Origin: Marine group II euryarchaeote REDSEA-S43_B8
Lineage (GTDB): Archaea; Thermoplasmatota; Poseidoniia; Poseidoniales; Thalassarchaeaceae
Length of the DNA: 9,884 bases
Direction of reading: 5' to 3'
Assembly (NCBI GenBank): GCA_001629235.1
Contig: LUSA01000062.1
Span: 1-9,884, forward strand
Shown: positions 1-7,533 of the stretch, piece after piece
How positions within the stretch are numbered: the stretch's first letter is position 1
How the letters are laid out: every line of letters starts with the position of its first letter
Notes under the pieces: model-generated
What the model saw: only the letters and a program-made list of their open reading frames with translations
Told to the model about the DNA's origin: nothing
Databases searched by the model: none
Position numbers and translations under genes: made by a program

Positions 1-2100
1 GTCCCAACCCGCCTCCTCGAACTGGGTCTGGTTCCACGCCATCGCAGCCCTGGTGTACCAGAGCAGCAGGTCTACCCCCAGAAGCTCCACGTCCCCGTTC
101 GGCATCCTTGAGATTTGGTCGGGGTCATCGGGACCGTGGGAGTTCATGTTCCTCCTGACATCCTCTATTGCCTGGATTACCAGTGGGTTGGTGATGTTGC
201 CCTCGACCAGCACGTAAGCAGGCTCGCCCTCATCGCTGAAGCGGTCGTTGATCATGCCAACCCCCACTGCCAGGTCGGAGTCCGCCTCCACGAAGTCCTC
301 CACTTGGAAGTCCCCCTCCAGCGAGAGCATGATTGGGGCAGCCAGAGCAGTGAGTATCAGTGAGGCAAGGAGGACCACCGGAGCGAATCTGGCTGACTGG
401 GAGGCTAGGTTGGATAGCCAGGAGCTAGGTATCATGTGGACTACATCGAGCGGCTCTTCATCCAGCCTACCCTTGGACTCCAGCCAGTTGTCGATGTCGA
501 GCCTGGTGAGGGGCACCCAGAGCCCGGTGAGGAAGAAGGCGCAGAACCCCCCTACCCCCGCCTCTATCCCGAAAGATCTGAGGGCGGCTATACTTGAGGT
601 CATGTTAGCCATGAACGCCACGATCGTGGTGACAGAAGTGAGCATGATAGCCAGTCCGACCTTGCTGATCGCCTTGTGCACTGCCTGTTCCGAGGAAGCC
701 CCTCCTCTGCGCTCCTCCTTGTACCTGTGAAGGCTGTGTAGGCTGTCGTCGATTTCCAAAGCCAGTATCAGTATGGGAAGCAGGTTGGAGAACTGGGACC
801 TGAAAATGAACTCATATCCAGTGGCCTTACCCAGGACTATCGCCCAGCCGATTAGCCCGTACATCCACACCAAAGACAGAGCCAGGCTTGTACCAACTAT
901 CGCGACATCGGACACCCTCCTGAGGCTGGCCCAGAGCAGGACCATGATCGCTACTCCCATCAGGAGGAGTAGGTGAGCGCTGGAGAGGAGCTCTCGGTTG
1001 ATTTCTACGTTGATTGCCTCCGCGAACATCAGGGAGACGATCGAATCGTCGGACTCGCGTAGGTCCTCCTCGAGAGAGAGATATAGCCACTCGACAGAGC
1101 AGAGCTTCTGCCCTTGCGCCTCCCTCTCCCTGCAGAATTCTACCGAGTTCCGTACGGGGTCGGTCTCTAGCTCCAGCCCGTTCCTCTCGTATCCGAACTG
1201 CGAGGTTGCGTTCTTCCAAGTGAAGGTCCAGCCGTTCCTCTGCATCTCATCGCGATCGAAGTTCACGATCAGCCATGCGGCTGACGCCGACCAGCGTCCC
1301 CTCTCCCAGTTGTCCGAAACAAGTGACCCGTTCTCGGAGATTCGATGTCCCACTGGCCCTACGACCAATCCATCCTCGTCTGGTAGGAAAGCCCTGTCAT
1401 TGGATAGGAATCTCAGGAATGCTCCGTTGCTGTTGTTGGCCATCCTATGTGCGGCTAGGTCTATGTGGTCCTGGGTTAGGTTTGGATCATCGAAGGTCAG
1501 ACACTCCAACTCTCCGCAATCGCTCCAATTCGTCGGGGCCGGATCCGTGGATGCCTCGATGTCCAGGGTTGCAGACAGCTTGTATGGGTCTATCCTGGGT
1601 TTCGTCAGTGAGGACTCGTTCGCCATGAATGTCCTGAACTCTGTTGCTAGGTCCAGGATCCCGAAGGTGGGATCGCCCGATATCTCCGAGGCCAGAGGGA
1701 GGTAGAACTGGGAGATCTCGCTAGAACGCAGAGTGTCCGCATCAGTGTCTATTTCTCTCAGGACAGTGAGGTTCAGGATTCCACCCCGAGGATCTGTGAC
1801 ACCCCCTCCAACTCCGGGATACGCCGCGATCATGTCGACATCCGAGTCAGGATCGCCTACGTACGCTGGGTCCCTGACAAAGATCCCGAAGCCCCAGATG
1901 TTGCCAGCGGCAGTGAACTCGTCTCGTAGAACCTGATTCGCCTCCAGTTCTGGCGATTCCATATCGTAGGACTCAATGTCTATCGGTTCGAAGGAGGCAA
2001 TGATTCCGGGAATCATGAGAACCGAGACTACCAAAACGAGGAAGTGTACCTTTTTCCTTCTAGGAATGAGATAGTCCGCTAGGCCTTCGAAACTTCTCAT
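1..2100 (-). CDS. RND/MMPL-superfamily membrane exporter, C-terminus beyond the window
   Basis: This frame is open for 700 codons from an ATG at 2100 and runs off the left edge without a stop. The layout is that of RND-superfamily proteins (COG1033-like): a first membrane segment (about residues 17-35), a large extracytoplasmic domain (about 36-365), a cluster of five membrane segments (about 372-523), a cytoplasmic linker, a seventh segment (about 569-588) and the start of a second outside domain. The acidic motif LEIDDSLHSLHRYKEERR (D451, D452) at the end of segment 4 matches the position of the proton-relay GxDY/GxDD...RxxEE motif of MmpL-type transporters. Such proteins use the proton gradient to move lipids or hydrophobic compounds; no substrate can be inferred here. 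The first outside loop holds two cysteine pairs (C195/C200, C323/C334). It lies 40 bases downstream of the J-protein gene on the same strand but may have its own promoter. The family call is firm and the substrate is unknown. Confidence 0.85.
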   Translation of the reverse strand, partial: MRSFEGLADYLIPRRKKVHFLVLVVSVLMIPGIIASFEPIDIESYDMESPELEANQVLRDEFTAAGNIWGFGIFVRDPAYVGDPDSDVDMIAAYPGVGGGVTDPRGGILNLTVLREIDTDADTLRSSEISQFYLPLASEISGDPTFGILDLATEFRTFMANESSLTKPRIDPYKLSATLDIEASTDPAPTNWSDCGELECLTFDDPNLTQDHIDLAAHRMANNSNGAFLRFLSNDRAFLPDEDGLVVGPVGHRISENGSLVSDNWERGRWSASAAWLIVNFDRDEMQRNGWTFTWKNATSQFGYERNGLELETDPVRNSVEFCREREAQGQKLCSVEWLYLSLEEDLRESDDSIVSLMFAEAINVEINRELLSSAHLLLLMGVAIMVLLWASLRRVSDVAIVGTSLALSLVWMYGLIGWAIVLGKATGYEFIFRSQFSNLLPILILALEIDDSLHSLHRYKEERRGGASSEQAVHKAISKVGLAIMLTSVTTIVAFMANMTSSIAALRSFGIEAGVGGFCAFFLTGLWVPLTRLDIDNWLESKGRLDEEPLDVVHMIPSSWLSNLASQSARFAPVVLLASLILTALAAPIMLSLEGDFQVEDFVEADSDLAVGVGMINDRFSDEGEPAYVLVEGNITNPLVIQAIEDVRRNMNSHGPDDPDQISRMPNGDVELLGVDLLLWYTRAAMAWNQTQFEEAGWD

Positions 2101-2118
2101 GCAACGCCCTGAGAATCT

Positions 2119-2126
2119 CTTTATTT
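2119..2126 (-). promoter_or_regulatory. TATA-like box upstream of the RND exporter
   Basis: On the minus strand AAATAAAG lies 19 to 26 bases upstream of the exporter ATG. That is the spacing expected of an archaeal TATA box if transcription starts at or next to the start codon, giving a leaderless mRNA. Only a weak AGGG precedes the ATG, which fits leaderless initiation. The box suggests the exporter need not be read through from the J-protein gene. The match is short and in AT-rich DNA, so it is tentative. Confidence 0.3.
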
Positions 2127-2140
2127 GACTGATTGTATCT

Positions 2141-3097
2141 CTACAGTCCGGCATCTCTGAGGCTGTTGAGTGCCTCGACCTGTGACTCAGACAGTTCCTC
2201 TGGCTCTGAGAGAGTGAACTCCACGTCGAGTGCGCCACCGGCGTGGCCGTGCCCCTGCAAACGTCTCCTGTCCCCTATTCTCGTCCCCTTGGGAATCTCG
2301 ATCTGGAGCCTCTTCCCAGAAGGAGTGGTGATCCTGACTTTCCCCCCTAATGATAGCATGGAGTATGGAATTCGAACTTCTTGGATCAAACGTCCATCCT
2401 CCCATCGCCGACCCTCCTCAGCATCCAGGCGCACTGTAATCAGGAGGTCTCCTGAGTCTCCCTCTGGGTGCTCATGACCCATTCCCTTGAGGCGCAGTTG
2501 ATGGCCATGCTCAGCGCCCTTCGGAACTTTGACTGTAATGGTGCTCCCCTTTGTCTGAATCCCCGTTCCTCCGCACGTTGAGCATCTTCTGGAAGTGCCG
2601 AAGCTGGAACCATCGCAATCTGAGCACCTCCTCATCCTCCTATGGCTGAATTTGACCTCGGTTCCGGTCAAAGCCTGTTCCAATGTGATGTCCAAACCAG
2701 CCTCGATGTCTGCTCCCTTGGTTGTCTTCTTTGGTTCTCTAGGGCCCCGGTTCGAGCTATCGAACCTGAATCCTGAACTGGGCTGTTGGGCTCCCCTGCC
2801 ACCCATGAACTGAGAGAAAATATCACCTATATCCACGCCTCCACCGAACGGGGAGCGCGTTCTCCCACCCTGGAACATCTCTTCCATCCTCCTCTGCTGG
2901 TCATACTCGCTTCTTCCTTCCGCGGTCCCAATCTTATCGTATGCAGACTGAATGGACTTGAACCTCTCTTCTGCTGCAGCATCTCCCGGATTTCTATCGG
3001 GGTGATACTGCCGGGCTAGCTTCCTGTAAGCCCTCTTTATCTCTGCATCAGAAGCATCCTTGGACACATCGAGTGTTCTGTATGGGTCCCCCGTCAT
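2141..3097 (-). CDS. DnaJ-family (J-domain) co-chaperone with half-size zinc domain
   Basis: A 318-residue type-I-like J-protein that would stimulate an Hsp70 ATPase and hand it unfolded clients in the cytoplasm. The J domain covers about residues 4-68 with the HPD motif at 32-34. A Gly/Phe-rich stretch follows (about 77-112, including SPFGGG), then the substrate-binding C-terminal domains, ending in the dimerisation-type tail. The zinc domain is reduced: only two cysteine motifs are present (C158-C161 and C172-C175), where bacterial and archaeal DnaJ has four CxxCxGxG motifs, and the protein is correspondingly shorter than the usual ~375 residues. The second motif is followed directly by the TITVKVPKGAEHG strand, as motif 4 is in normal DnaJ. 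I chose the ATG at 3097 because GGTGA precedes it by 8 bases and the J domain begins at once; an in-frame TTG at 3127 would add 10 residues. No dnaK or grpE is adjacent. Confidence 0.9.
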   Translation of the reverse strand: MTGDPYRTLDVSKDASDAEIKRAYRKLARQYHPDRNPGDAAAEERFKSIQSAYDKIGTAEGRSEYDQQRRMEEMFQGGRTRSPFGGGVDIGDIFSQFMGGRGAQQPSSGFRFDSSNRGPREPKKTTKGADIEAGLDITLEQALTGTEVKFSHRRMRRCSDCDGSSFGTSRRCSTCGGTGIQTKGSTITVKVPKGAEHGHQLRLKGMGHEHPEGDSGDLLITVRLDAEEGRRWEDGRLIQEVRIPYSMLSLGGKVRITTPSGKRLQIEIPKGTRIGDRRRLQGHGHAGGALDVEFTLSEPEELSESQVEALNSLRDAGL

Positions 3098-3105
3098 GCC
3101 AGTTG

Positions 3106-3110
3106 TCACC
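3106..3110 (-). promoter_or_regulatory. Ribosome binding site deciding the J-protein start
   Basis: GGTGA on the minus strand, 8 bases before the ATG at 3097, is part of the archaeal anti-16S consensus GGAGGTGAT. The in-frame TTG start further upstream has no comparable site, so the ATG is preferred. Confidence 0.5.
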
Positions 3111-3177
3111 AAGGCATCGTCCTTCAACCTGATGAGTGAGGAGGACGCACCGATGTTCTAATCATTGGTGCCTGACT

Positions 3178-3181
3178 AGGA
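3178..3181 (+). promoter_or_regulatory. Ribosome binding site deciding the FAH-fold enzyme start
   Basis: AGGA lies 5 bases before the ATG at 3187. The frame is also open from a GTG at 3136, but the intervening residues (arginine-, cysteine- and histidine-rich) do not resemble the family, whereas the ATG places the conserved RNYAGHAKE segment where family members have it. Confidence 0.45.
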
Positions 3182-3186
3182 CAACC

Positions 3187-3786
3187 ATGGGAGTTGGCTG
3201 GGCCGTTTTCAGAAACTATGCTGGACATGCGAAGGAGATACTAGGGGACGTGACTGACTATCCGAGGTTCTTCCTGATGCCCCCCTCCGCGATGGTAGAG
3301 GCGACTGAAGCTGGAGAGAATGTTGTGACTCTTCTTAAGCCGGACGAGCACATAGACCATGAAGTTGAGATGGTCTTCAGGTTGGGAGAGGATCTTACTC
3401 CAGTACAGATGTGTGTGGGGATTGACACGACTAATAGGACCCGCCAGACCATGGCAAAGAAGGAAGGGTGGCCCTGGCTCGAGGGAAAGGGTTTCAGAGG
3501 GTCTGGAGTACTTGGAACCTGGACTGACTGGGACGAAAGGCCGATGGAGATAGGCCTGTCATTGAACGGTGAGAATAGGCAACTAGCCTCAACAGAGACC
3601 ATGGTTCACTCGGTTGAGTCCTTGTTGGAGCATCTCAACAACTGGTACGACCTAGAGCCGGGGGATCTGGTATGGACGGGGACTCCGAAGGGAGTTGGTC
3701 CAATGAGCCCGGGCGATTCAGTGAGTGCCTGGATGGACAATTCGGAAGGAGACAGGATCAGCGTACTGAATGCAGTATGCGAATAG
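3187..3786 (+). CDS. Fumarylacetoacetate hydrolase (FAH)-fold family enzyme
   Basis: A 199-residue protein of the FAH C-terminal-domain family (YcgM/FAHD1-like). Members are Mg2+- or Mn2+-dependent enzymes that cleave or decarboxylate acylpyruvates, oxaloacetate or ring-opened aromatic products. Visible landmarks: RNYAGHAKE (9-17), PRFFLMPPSAM (26-36), the metal-ligand pair in DHEVE (E59, E61), the probable third ligand D80 in GIDTTNR, KGFRGSG (101-107, where many members have KxFDxSxP), ETMVHSVESLLEHL (137-150) and the C-terminal EPGDLVWTGTPKGVGP (157-172). The segment between the metal-ligand pair and D80 is about ten residues shorter than in YcgM, and the usual Asp of the FD pair is Arg (R104), so substrate preference cannot be read from homology. 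It lies just upstream of the amidohydrolase, 19 bases apart, and is probably co-transcribed with it. The fold is firm; the reaction is unknown. Confidence 0.85.
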   Translation: MGVGWAVFRNYAGHAKEILGDVTDYPRFFLMPPSAMVEATEAGENVVTLLKPDEHIDHEVEMVFRLGEDLTPVQMCVGIDTTNRTRQTMAKKEGWPWLEGKGFRGSGVLGTWTDWDERPMEIGLSLNGENRQLASTETMVHSVESLLEHLNNWYDLEPGDLVWTGTPKGVGPMSPGDSVSAWMDNSEGDRISVLNAVCE

Positions 3787-3793
3787 GGATTTC

Positions 3794-3798
3794 AGGAG
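3794..3798 (+). promoter_or_regulatory. Ribosome binding site deciding the amidohydrolase start
   Basis: AGGAG sits 7 bases before the ATG at 3806. The frame is also open from an ATG at 3770, inside the preceding gene, but that one lacks a site of this quality. I therefore start the amidohydrolase at 3806. Confidence 0.6.
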
Positions 3799-3805
3799 TG
3801 CTAAG

Positions 3806-5048
3806 ATGGACTCCGGCACTAGGAGAATCACGAATACGTGGTTAATTGGAGAGGGTGGATCCGCCAGCAGAGGGGACTTCCTGCTACACAGCAATGGATC
3901 TGTGTCAGATAGCAAAGGTGACGAGGACGTAATCGAGACTATCGATGGTAAGAGTCGCTTGATAACCCGCTCATTGCAGAACTGGCACACGCATCTCGGG
4001 ATGATTCTCAATCGAGGAATGGGAGAGGGTTTGCCTCTTATGGAGTGGTTGGAAACAGCGATTTTTCCCGTCGAGAAAAGACTTACGAGTGAGCTGGTGG
4101 AGATCGGAACAAGAGCTGCTGCTGCAGAGATGATTGCAACCGGTACAACCTATGCTTGTGACATGTACTACTACACTCAGACCGTTGGTGAGACACTAGC
4201 AGAAACAGGTGTCAGAGCGACGCTATGCGGGCCAATTACTGATGGTTTAACACCCAACTTCAAGCCGGGTTCGGGAGATGCTTTGCGCCATATGGAGAGT
4301 CTGATCACCGACCCTTCCCCATGTCCTGGTAGAATCGAATACGGGATAGGCACACACTCAGTTTACGTCTGTGACGAGGAGATACTTCGCAAGGGTTCAG
4401 AGCTAGCGAAAAAGACAGGATCACTGTTGCACATACATACTTCTGAGACTAGGAAGGAAGTGGCTGACTGTCATGCCAAACACGGCATGTACCCCATTGA
4501 GTATCTTGACTCTCTTGACTACTTCCAGGACGCAGAAAGCGGAGGTACGGTTTGCGCCCATTGCGGCTGGGTCACCAAGAAAGAGATGAGGATTCTTGCC
4601 GGGCACGGGGCTCACGCTGTACACTGTCCAACCTCGAATCAGAAGTTGGCATGCGGAGGTACCATGTCGTATCCCGCGATGAAGGAGGCGGGAGTAGACG
4701 TTAGGCTTGGAACCGATGGTTCAGCAAGCAATAATTCACTGGATCTGAGAGCCGAGGCCAAGGCTGCTAGCCTTGTACAGAGGCACGATCACTGGGATGC
4801 TAGGATTCTCGGACCTGAACAGACCTGGGATCTGGCAACAAAGGGGTCACAGGACTGGATTACATGGGACCTTTCGGACATCAGGATGAGGCCGTTTGGA
4901 AGGGACGGGAGGAGGTTGCTATCAAATCTGATCTACTCTGGGGCTAAGGTCCTGGACGTATTGGGATGGGAGGACTTTGACTCTCGACGAGGATTTGGTT
5001 GCCGAGGAATTGGAAGAGTCCGTCACCGAGTACTACCAAGAAGTTTGA
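3806..5048 (+). CDS. Amidohydrolase (SAH/MTA-deaminase/guanine-deaminase-like), C-terminal frameshift
   Basis: A metal-dependent hydrolase of the amidohydrolase superfamily (ATZ/TRZ, SAH/MTA deaminase branch), which usually removes an amino group from a purine-like or other nitrogen heterocycle. All active-site positions are present: HTH (H61, H63), HIHTSE (metal ligand H211, catalytic E214), AHCGW (H252) and GTDGSASNN (D304); HCPTSNQKLACGG (273-285) is also typical. Two oddities affect the C-terminal part. Near 4958-4970 the frame breaks: continuing one base out of register restores a family-like tail, WDGRTLTLDEDLVAEELEES, that ends at a TGA at 5046-5048, two bases short of the convergent neighbour. 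Read without correction, the frame runs to 5089 with an arginine-rich tail that overlaps that neighbour. Also, the usual GSIExGKxAD segment before the TWDLSDIRMRP strand is missing (around 4847-4855). The repaired protein is about 413 residues. It follows the FAH-fold gene. Superfamily is certain; the substrate is not. Confidence 0.85.
4958..4970 (+). other. Probable frameshift site in the amidohydrolase gene
   Basis: Up to GTA at 4958-4960 the protein follows the family (LSNLIYSGAKVLDV). From about 4962 the family-like reading continues in the next frame (WDGRTLTLDEDL). A two-base loss from a codon pair such as TTG-GTG before GATGGG, giving the usual LVDG, or a one-base gain at TATTGGG would explain it. 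It may be a real mutation or an assembly/read error. Confidence 0.75.
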
Positions 5049-5049
5049 C

Positions 5050-6174
5050 TCAAGGGTGGAATAGGAACGCTGCAGCAAGTACTCCGTAGGATGATAGGAG
5101 CATGGCTCCTTCCAACCAGTTAGATTTCCCATCTGCTGCAATCGAGTTGACGATTAGCACCGCTAGGAAGGCCGAGACTGTCTCGAGGGTGCCAAACTCG
5201 AAGGTCAGTGGAACACCGAGTGCCCATGCGATGATTACCATCAGGGGAGCGATGAAAACTGCAATCTGGGTCGAGGATCCCATAGAAATCGCGAAGGAAA
5301 GGTCCATCTTGTCCTTACCAGCGACTGTGACTGCGGTAAAGTGCTCTGCAGCGTTTCCGAACAGCGGAAGAAGTATGACGCCGATGAAAAGGTGGGGAAG
5401 TCCGAAGTCTTCTGCAGCATACTCGACGGAGTGAACAAGGATCTCGGCCATCCACGATACCAGGACGGTCGCAACAACCAGCAGGATGATTGAGTCTCGT
5501 TGTGTCATTTCCGGTTCTTCGTGGTGAGAGCCGTCCGTAGCGAAAAGGTGTACATGGGTCCGGAATTGGAAGAGCAGGAACAGACCATAGACCAAGAGCA
5601 GGATTGCCGCGGCGATATGGCTTAGATCCAGAAGTCTGGAGTCTCCCCCCTCACCCCCAACCGAAGAGTGGAATACCGTCGGAATGACCAGGACAATCAT
5701 TGAGAGGAGGAGGAGGGAGCCGTTGGAGCTAACTTGGGTCTCGGAATATTTCTGCTCTGAATGATGGATTCCCCCCCAAACGAATGCGAGACCCATTACC
5801 AGCAGGAGGTTTCCAAGGATACTTCCAATCAGACTGGCTTGGACAAGGTGGATGAAGAAGGACTGTGTTTCTGGGTCAGCAACTCTGGATGCCTCCAAGA
5901 TAAGGAGGACCGCGATAATGAGTTCTGCAGCGTTTCCAAATGTAGCATTCAGCAATCCTCCAAGTGATTCAGTTGTCCTCAATGCTATTTCCTCTGTTGC
6001 TCTTCCCATGAGGAATGCCAGAGGCATAATTGCTATCAGAGAAGAGAAGAATGCCAGGGAGTAGTTCTGATCTACGTAGTTGAAGTAGAGAGTTATCGGT
6101 AGTGCGAATAGTAGTATGTTCAGCTTTGTTTCTCTTGGGTCCATTGCCTTCAACCAGCTAACTGACTCTGCCAT
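5050..6174 (-). CDS. Ca2+/H+ antiporter (CaCA superfamily, CAX family)
   Basis: A 374-residue integral membrane protein that would expel Ca2+ (or a related cation) in exchange for protons. The two inverted-repeat signature regions are intact: LLNATFGNAAELIIA (74-88, with E84) and LLPLFGNAAEHFTA (268-281, with E277). These acidic residues form the cation site. About eleven hydrophobic segments can be seen, split by a cytoplasmic-type linker around residues 204-226 that is rich in His and acidic residues (HVHLFATDGSHHEEPE), as in the acidic loop between the halves of CAX proteins. The C-terminus (DGKSNWLEGAMLL, then FLFHP) matches family ends. The ATG at 6174 gives full length but has no clear Shine-Dalgarno; a second ATG at 6144 would remove 10 residues. 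It is convergent with the amidohydrolase (one base between stops) and divergent from the kinase gene. Family assignment is strong; ion specificity is inferred. Confidence 0.92.
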   Translation of the reverse strand: MAESVSWLKAMDPRETKLNILLFALPITLYFNYVDQNYSLAFFSSLIAIMPLAFLMGRATEEIALRTTESLGGLLNATFGNAAELIIAVLLILEASRVADPETQSFFIHLVQASLIGSILGNLLLVMGLAFVWGGIHHSEQKYSETQVSSNGSLLLLSMIVLVIPTVFHSSVGGEGGDSRLLDLSHIAAAILLLVYGLFLLFQFRTHVHLFATDGSHHEEPEMTQRDSIILLVVATVLVSWMAEILVHSVEYAAEDFGLPHLFIGVILLPLFGNAAEHFTAVTVAGKDKMDLSFAISMGSSTQIAVFIAPLMVIIAWALGVPLTFEFGTLETVSAFLAVLIVNSIAADGKSNWLEGAMLLSSYGVLAAAFLFHP

Positions 6175-6256
6175 ATCGGTAGGGACAGTAGTTTTCTAGG
6201 TCAATGTTGCGATTCGGCACGGAGTATTCTTGTCGTTCGGACTACTCGATGTGTAC

Positions 6257-6799
6257 ATGGATAGGGGCTTTAGGTTGGCACTTACGGGGACTCCGGGAGT
6301 TGGAAAGACCACTATTGCCTCACAACTAGCTGATGTTGGATATCAGGTCGAAACGGTGCAGGACATTGCAGAGAGGTTTGGTTGTATTGACGATGTTGAC
6401 TCAGAGGATGGCGCAAGGCCTATCGATATTGACGACTTGAATACTCAGATTCATTCTGAATGGAAAAATAATCCGATTAAATCAATCGTTATTGACGGTC
6501 ATCTCTCTCACTTACTACCGGTTGACTGCGTTGTTATTCTTCGATGCAGCCCATCTATTCTCAGGAAAAGATTGACTGGGAGATCCTATGCAGAACAAAA
6601 AATCTCAGGCAACGTTGACTGGGAGATACTTGGATCGGCTTGGGCCGAGATGGATGATGCTGTTCCGGCGATAGAGTTTGACAGTTCGTCAGATGGAGTG
6701 GAAACAGTGTTTCAGCGAATTATGGATTGGGTAGCAGATGACTTCAAGCCGAGAAGGCCACTCAGACTAATCGACTGGATAGAGAGAGGGGAGGTTTAG
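6257..6799 (+). CDS. Fap7/AK6-type NMP (adenylate) kinase
   Basis: A 180-residue P-loop kinase of the archaeal/eukaryotic Fap7 (AK6, hCINAP) family, which phosphorylates AMP and, in other organisms, works with ribosomal protein uS11 in late small-subunit maturation. Landmarks: Walker A GTPGVGKTT (11-19), the family-specific VIDGHLSHLLP (78-88), VVILRCSP (92-99) and LTGRSYAEQKISGNVDWEIL (106-125), the lid and NVxxEI segment. About 25 residues beyond the usual core end in RPLRLIDWIERGEV. The start is uncertain. The ATG at 6257 puts the P-loop nine to ten residues from the N-terminus as in homologues, but lacks a good ribosome binding site. A TTG at 6230, preceded by GGAG at 6221-6224, would add nine residues. 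Its stop is one base before the next ATG, so the two genes are surely co-transcribed. Part of the gene, around 6440-6500, is more AT-rich than its neighbours. Confidence 0.88.
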   Translation: MDRGFRLALTGTPGVGKTTIASQLADVGYQVETVQDIAERFGCIDDVDSEDGARPIDIDDLNTQIHSEWKNNPIKSIVIDGHLSHLLPVDCVVILRCSPSILRKRLTGRSYAEQKISGNVDWEILGSAWAEMDDAVPAIEFDSSSDGVETVFQRIMDWVADDFKPRRPLRLIDWIERGEV

Positions 6800-6800
6800 G

Positions 6801-7478
6801 ATGTTCGAGAAGATGAGGGAGAGGTGGACAAAAGCGATCAATCCACTAGTTCACAGAATGGAGGGCGTCGACCCTAGTTTACTTACTTGGACCAGCCTCA
6901 TCCTGTCTATTTTGGCATTCTACCTGCTAATGACCGCAGGTAATGACACCAAGGGAGCAATCCTGATCGTCGGAGGTGTGGTCGTAATTCTAGTCGCCGG
7001 AGTCTTAGACGGATTAGACGGAGCCTTGGCAAGGCACCAAGGAACTGATGGACCATATGGAGACTTTCTCGACCACACTATTGACAGGGTAGTCGATGTT
7101 GGAATTCTAGTTGCAATTGGGATGAATGCAGCATTCGTGGACAACGTCAGCTCTGGATATCTGGCTGGCCTCCTCACCCTATTCGGTTCTTACATGGGTA
7201 CCCAGGCTCAATCGGTCGGTCTAGACAGAATTTATGGGGGATTCTCGAGAGCTGACAGGATGGTGCTAACTCTAGTTGCACTGGTTCTGGCCGCATGGCA
7301 GGCGCACTGGGGGGTATCAGGAATAGAAATGTCCGATCTCCACTGGTTAGGAGAATGGGCGCTACTGGGGAACAGTGAGTTGAACGGCATGACTTTCGCT
7401 TTGGGTATTTCAGCTTGGGGCGGAGTATACACATTCCTAGTCAGATTCGTCAAAACGAGAAACGGTCTACTGGCCTGA
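6801..7478 (+). CDS. CDP-alcohol phosphatidyltransferase (archaetidylinositol phosphate synthase-like)
   Basis: A 225-residue membrane enzyme that transfers a polar head group onto a CDP-activated archaeal lipid. The complete CDP-alcohol phosphotransferase motif D-x2-D-G-x2-A-R-x8-G-x3-D-x3-D is present: D70, D73, G74, A77, R78, G87, D91, D95. The aspartates bind the catalytic metals. Hydrophobic segments lie at about 31-47, 52-69, 98-112, 118-132, 154-168 and 196-214, as expected for six helices. The N-terminal amphipathic part and the GFSRADRMVLTL stretch resemble archaeal AIP synthases, which make the precursor of inositol-headed lipids, so this is my preferred function. Glycerol- or serine-type head groups are not excluded. 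A strong GGGGAGGT lies at 6788-6795, six bases before the ATG, inside the end of the kinase gene, showing coupled translation. Confidence 0.88.
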   Translation: MFEKMRERWTKAINPLVHRMEGVDPSLLTWTSLILSILAFYLLMTAGNDTKGAILIVGGVVVILVAGVLDGLDGALARHQGTDGPYGDFLDHTIDRVVDVGILVAIGMNAAFVDNVSSGYLAGLLTLFGSYMGTQAQSVGLDRIYGGFSRADRMVLTLVALVLAAWQAHWGVSGIEMSDLHWLGEWALLGNSELNGMTFALGISAWGGVYTFLVRFVKTRNGLLA

Positions 7479-7533
7479 GTGGCATCAAGACTGAGGCACA
7501 AAAACGCTTGTCTGGACCATATACAATGGGGCA

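Noticed and set aside
998..1705. A long open plus-strand frame across the exporter region.
   Set aside because: It is antisense to a continuous, clearly RND-like minus-strand protein; its translation is low-complexity, Ser/Arg-rich and unlike any family.
3136..3186. GTG start extending the FAH-fold protein by 17 residues.
   Set aside because: The added residues do not match the family and the AGGA-preceded ATG at 3187 places the conserved N-terminus correctly.
4961..5089. The unshifted arginine-rich tail as the true end of the amidohydrolase.
   Set aside because: It has no family resemblance and overlaps the antiporter, whereas the neighbouring frame gives a family-like tail ending exactly before it.
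7516..7526. CATATACA as a TATA box for ftsZ.
   Set aside because: It is only about ten bases before the ATG at 7534, too near for that start; it would fit only if the GTG at 7567 were used, which I cannot establish.
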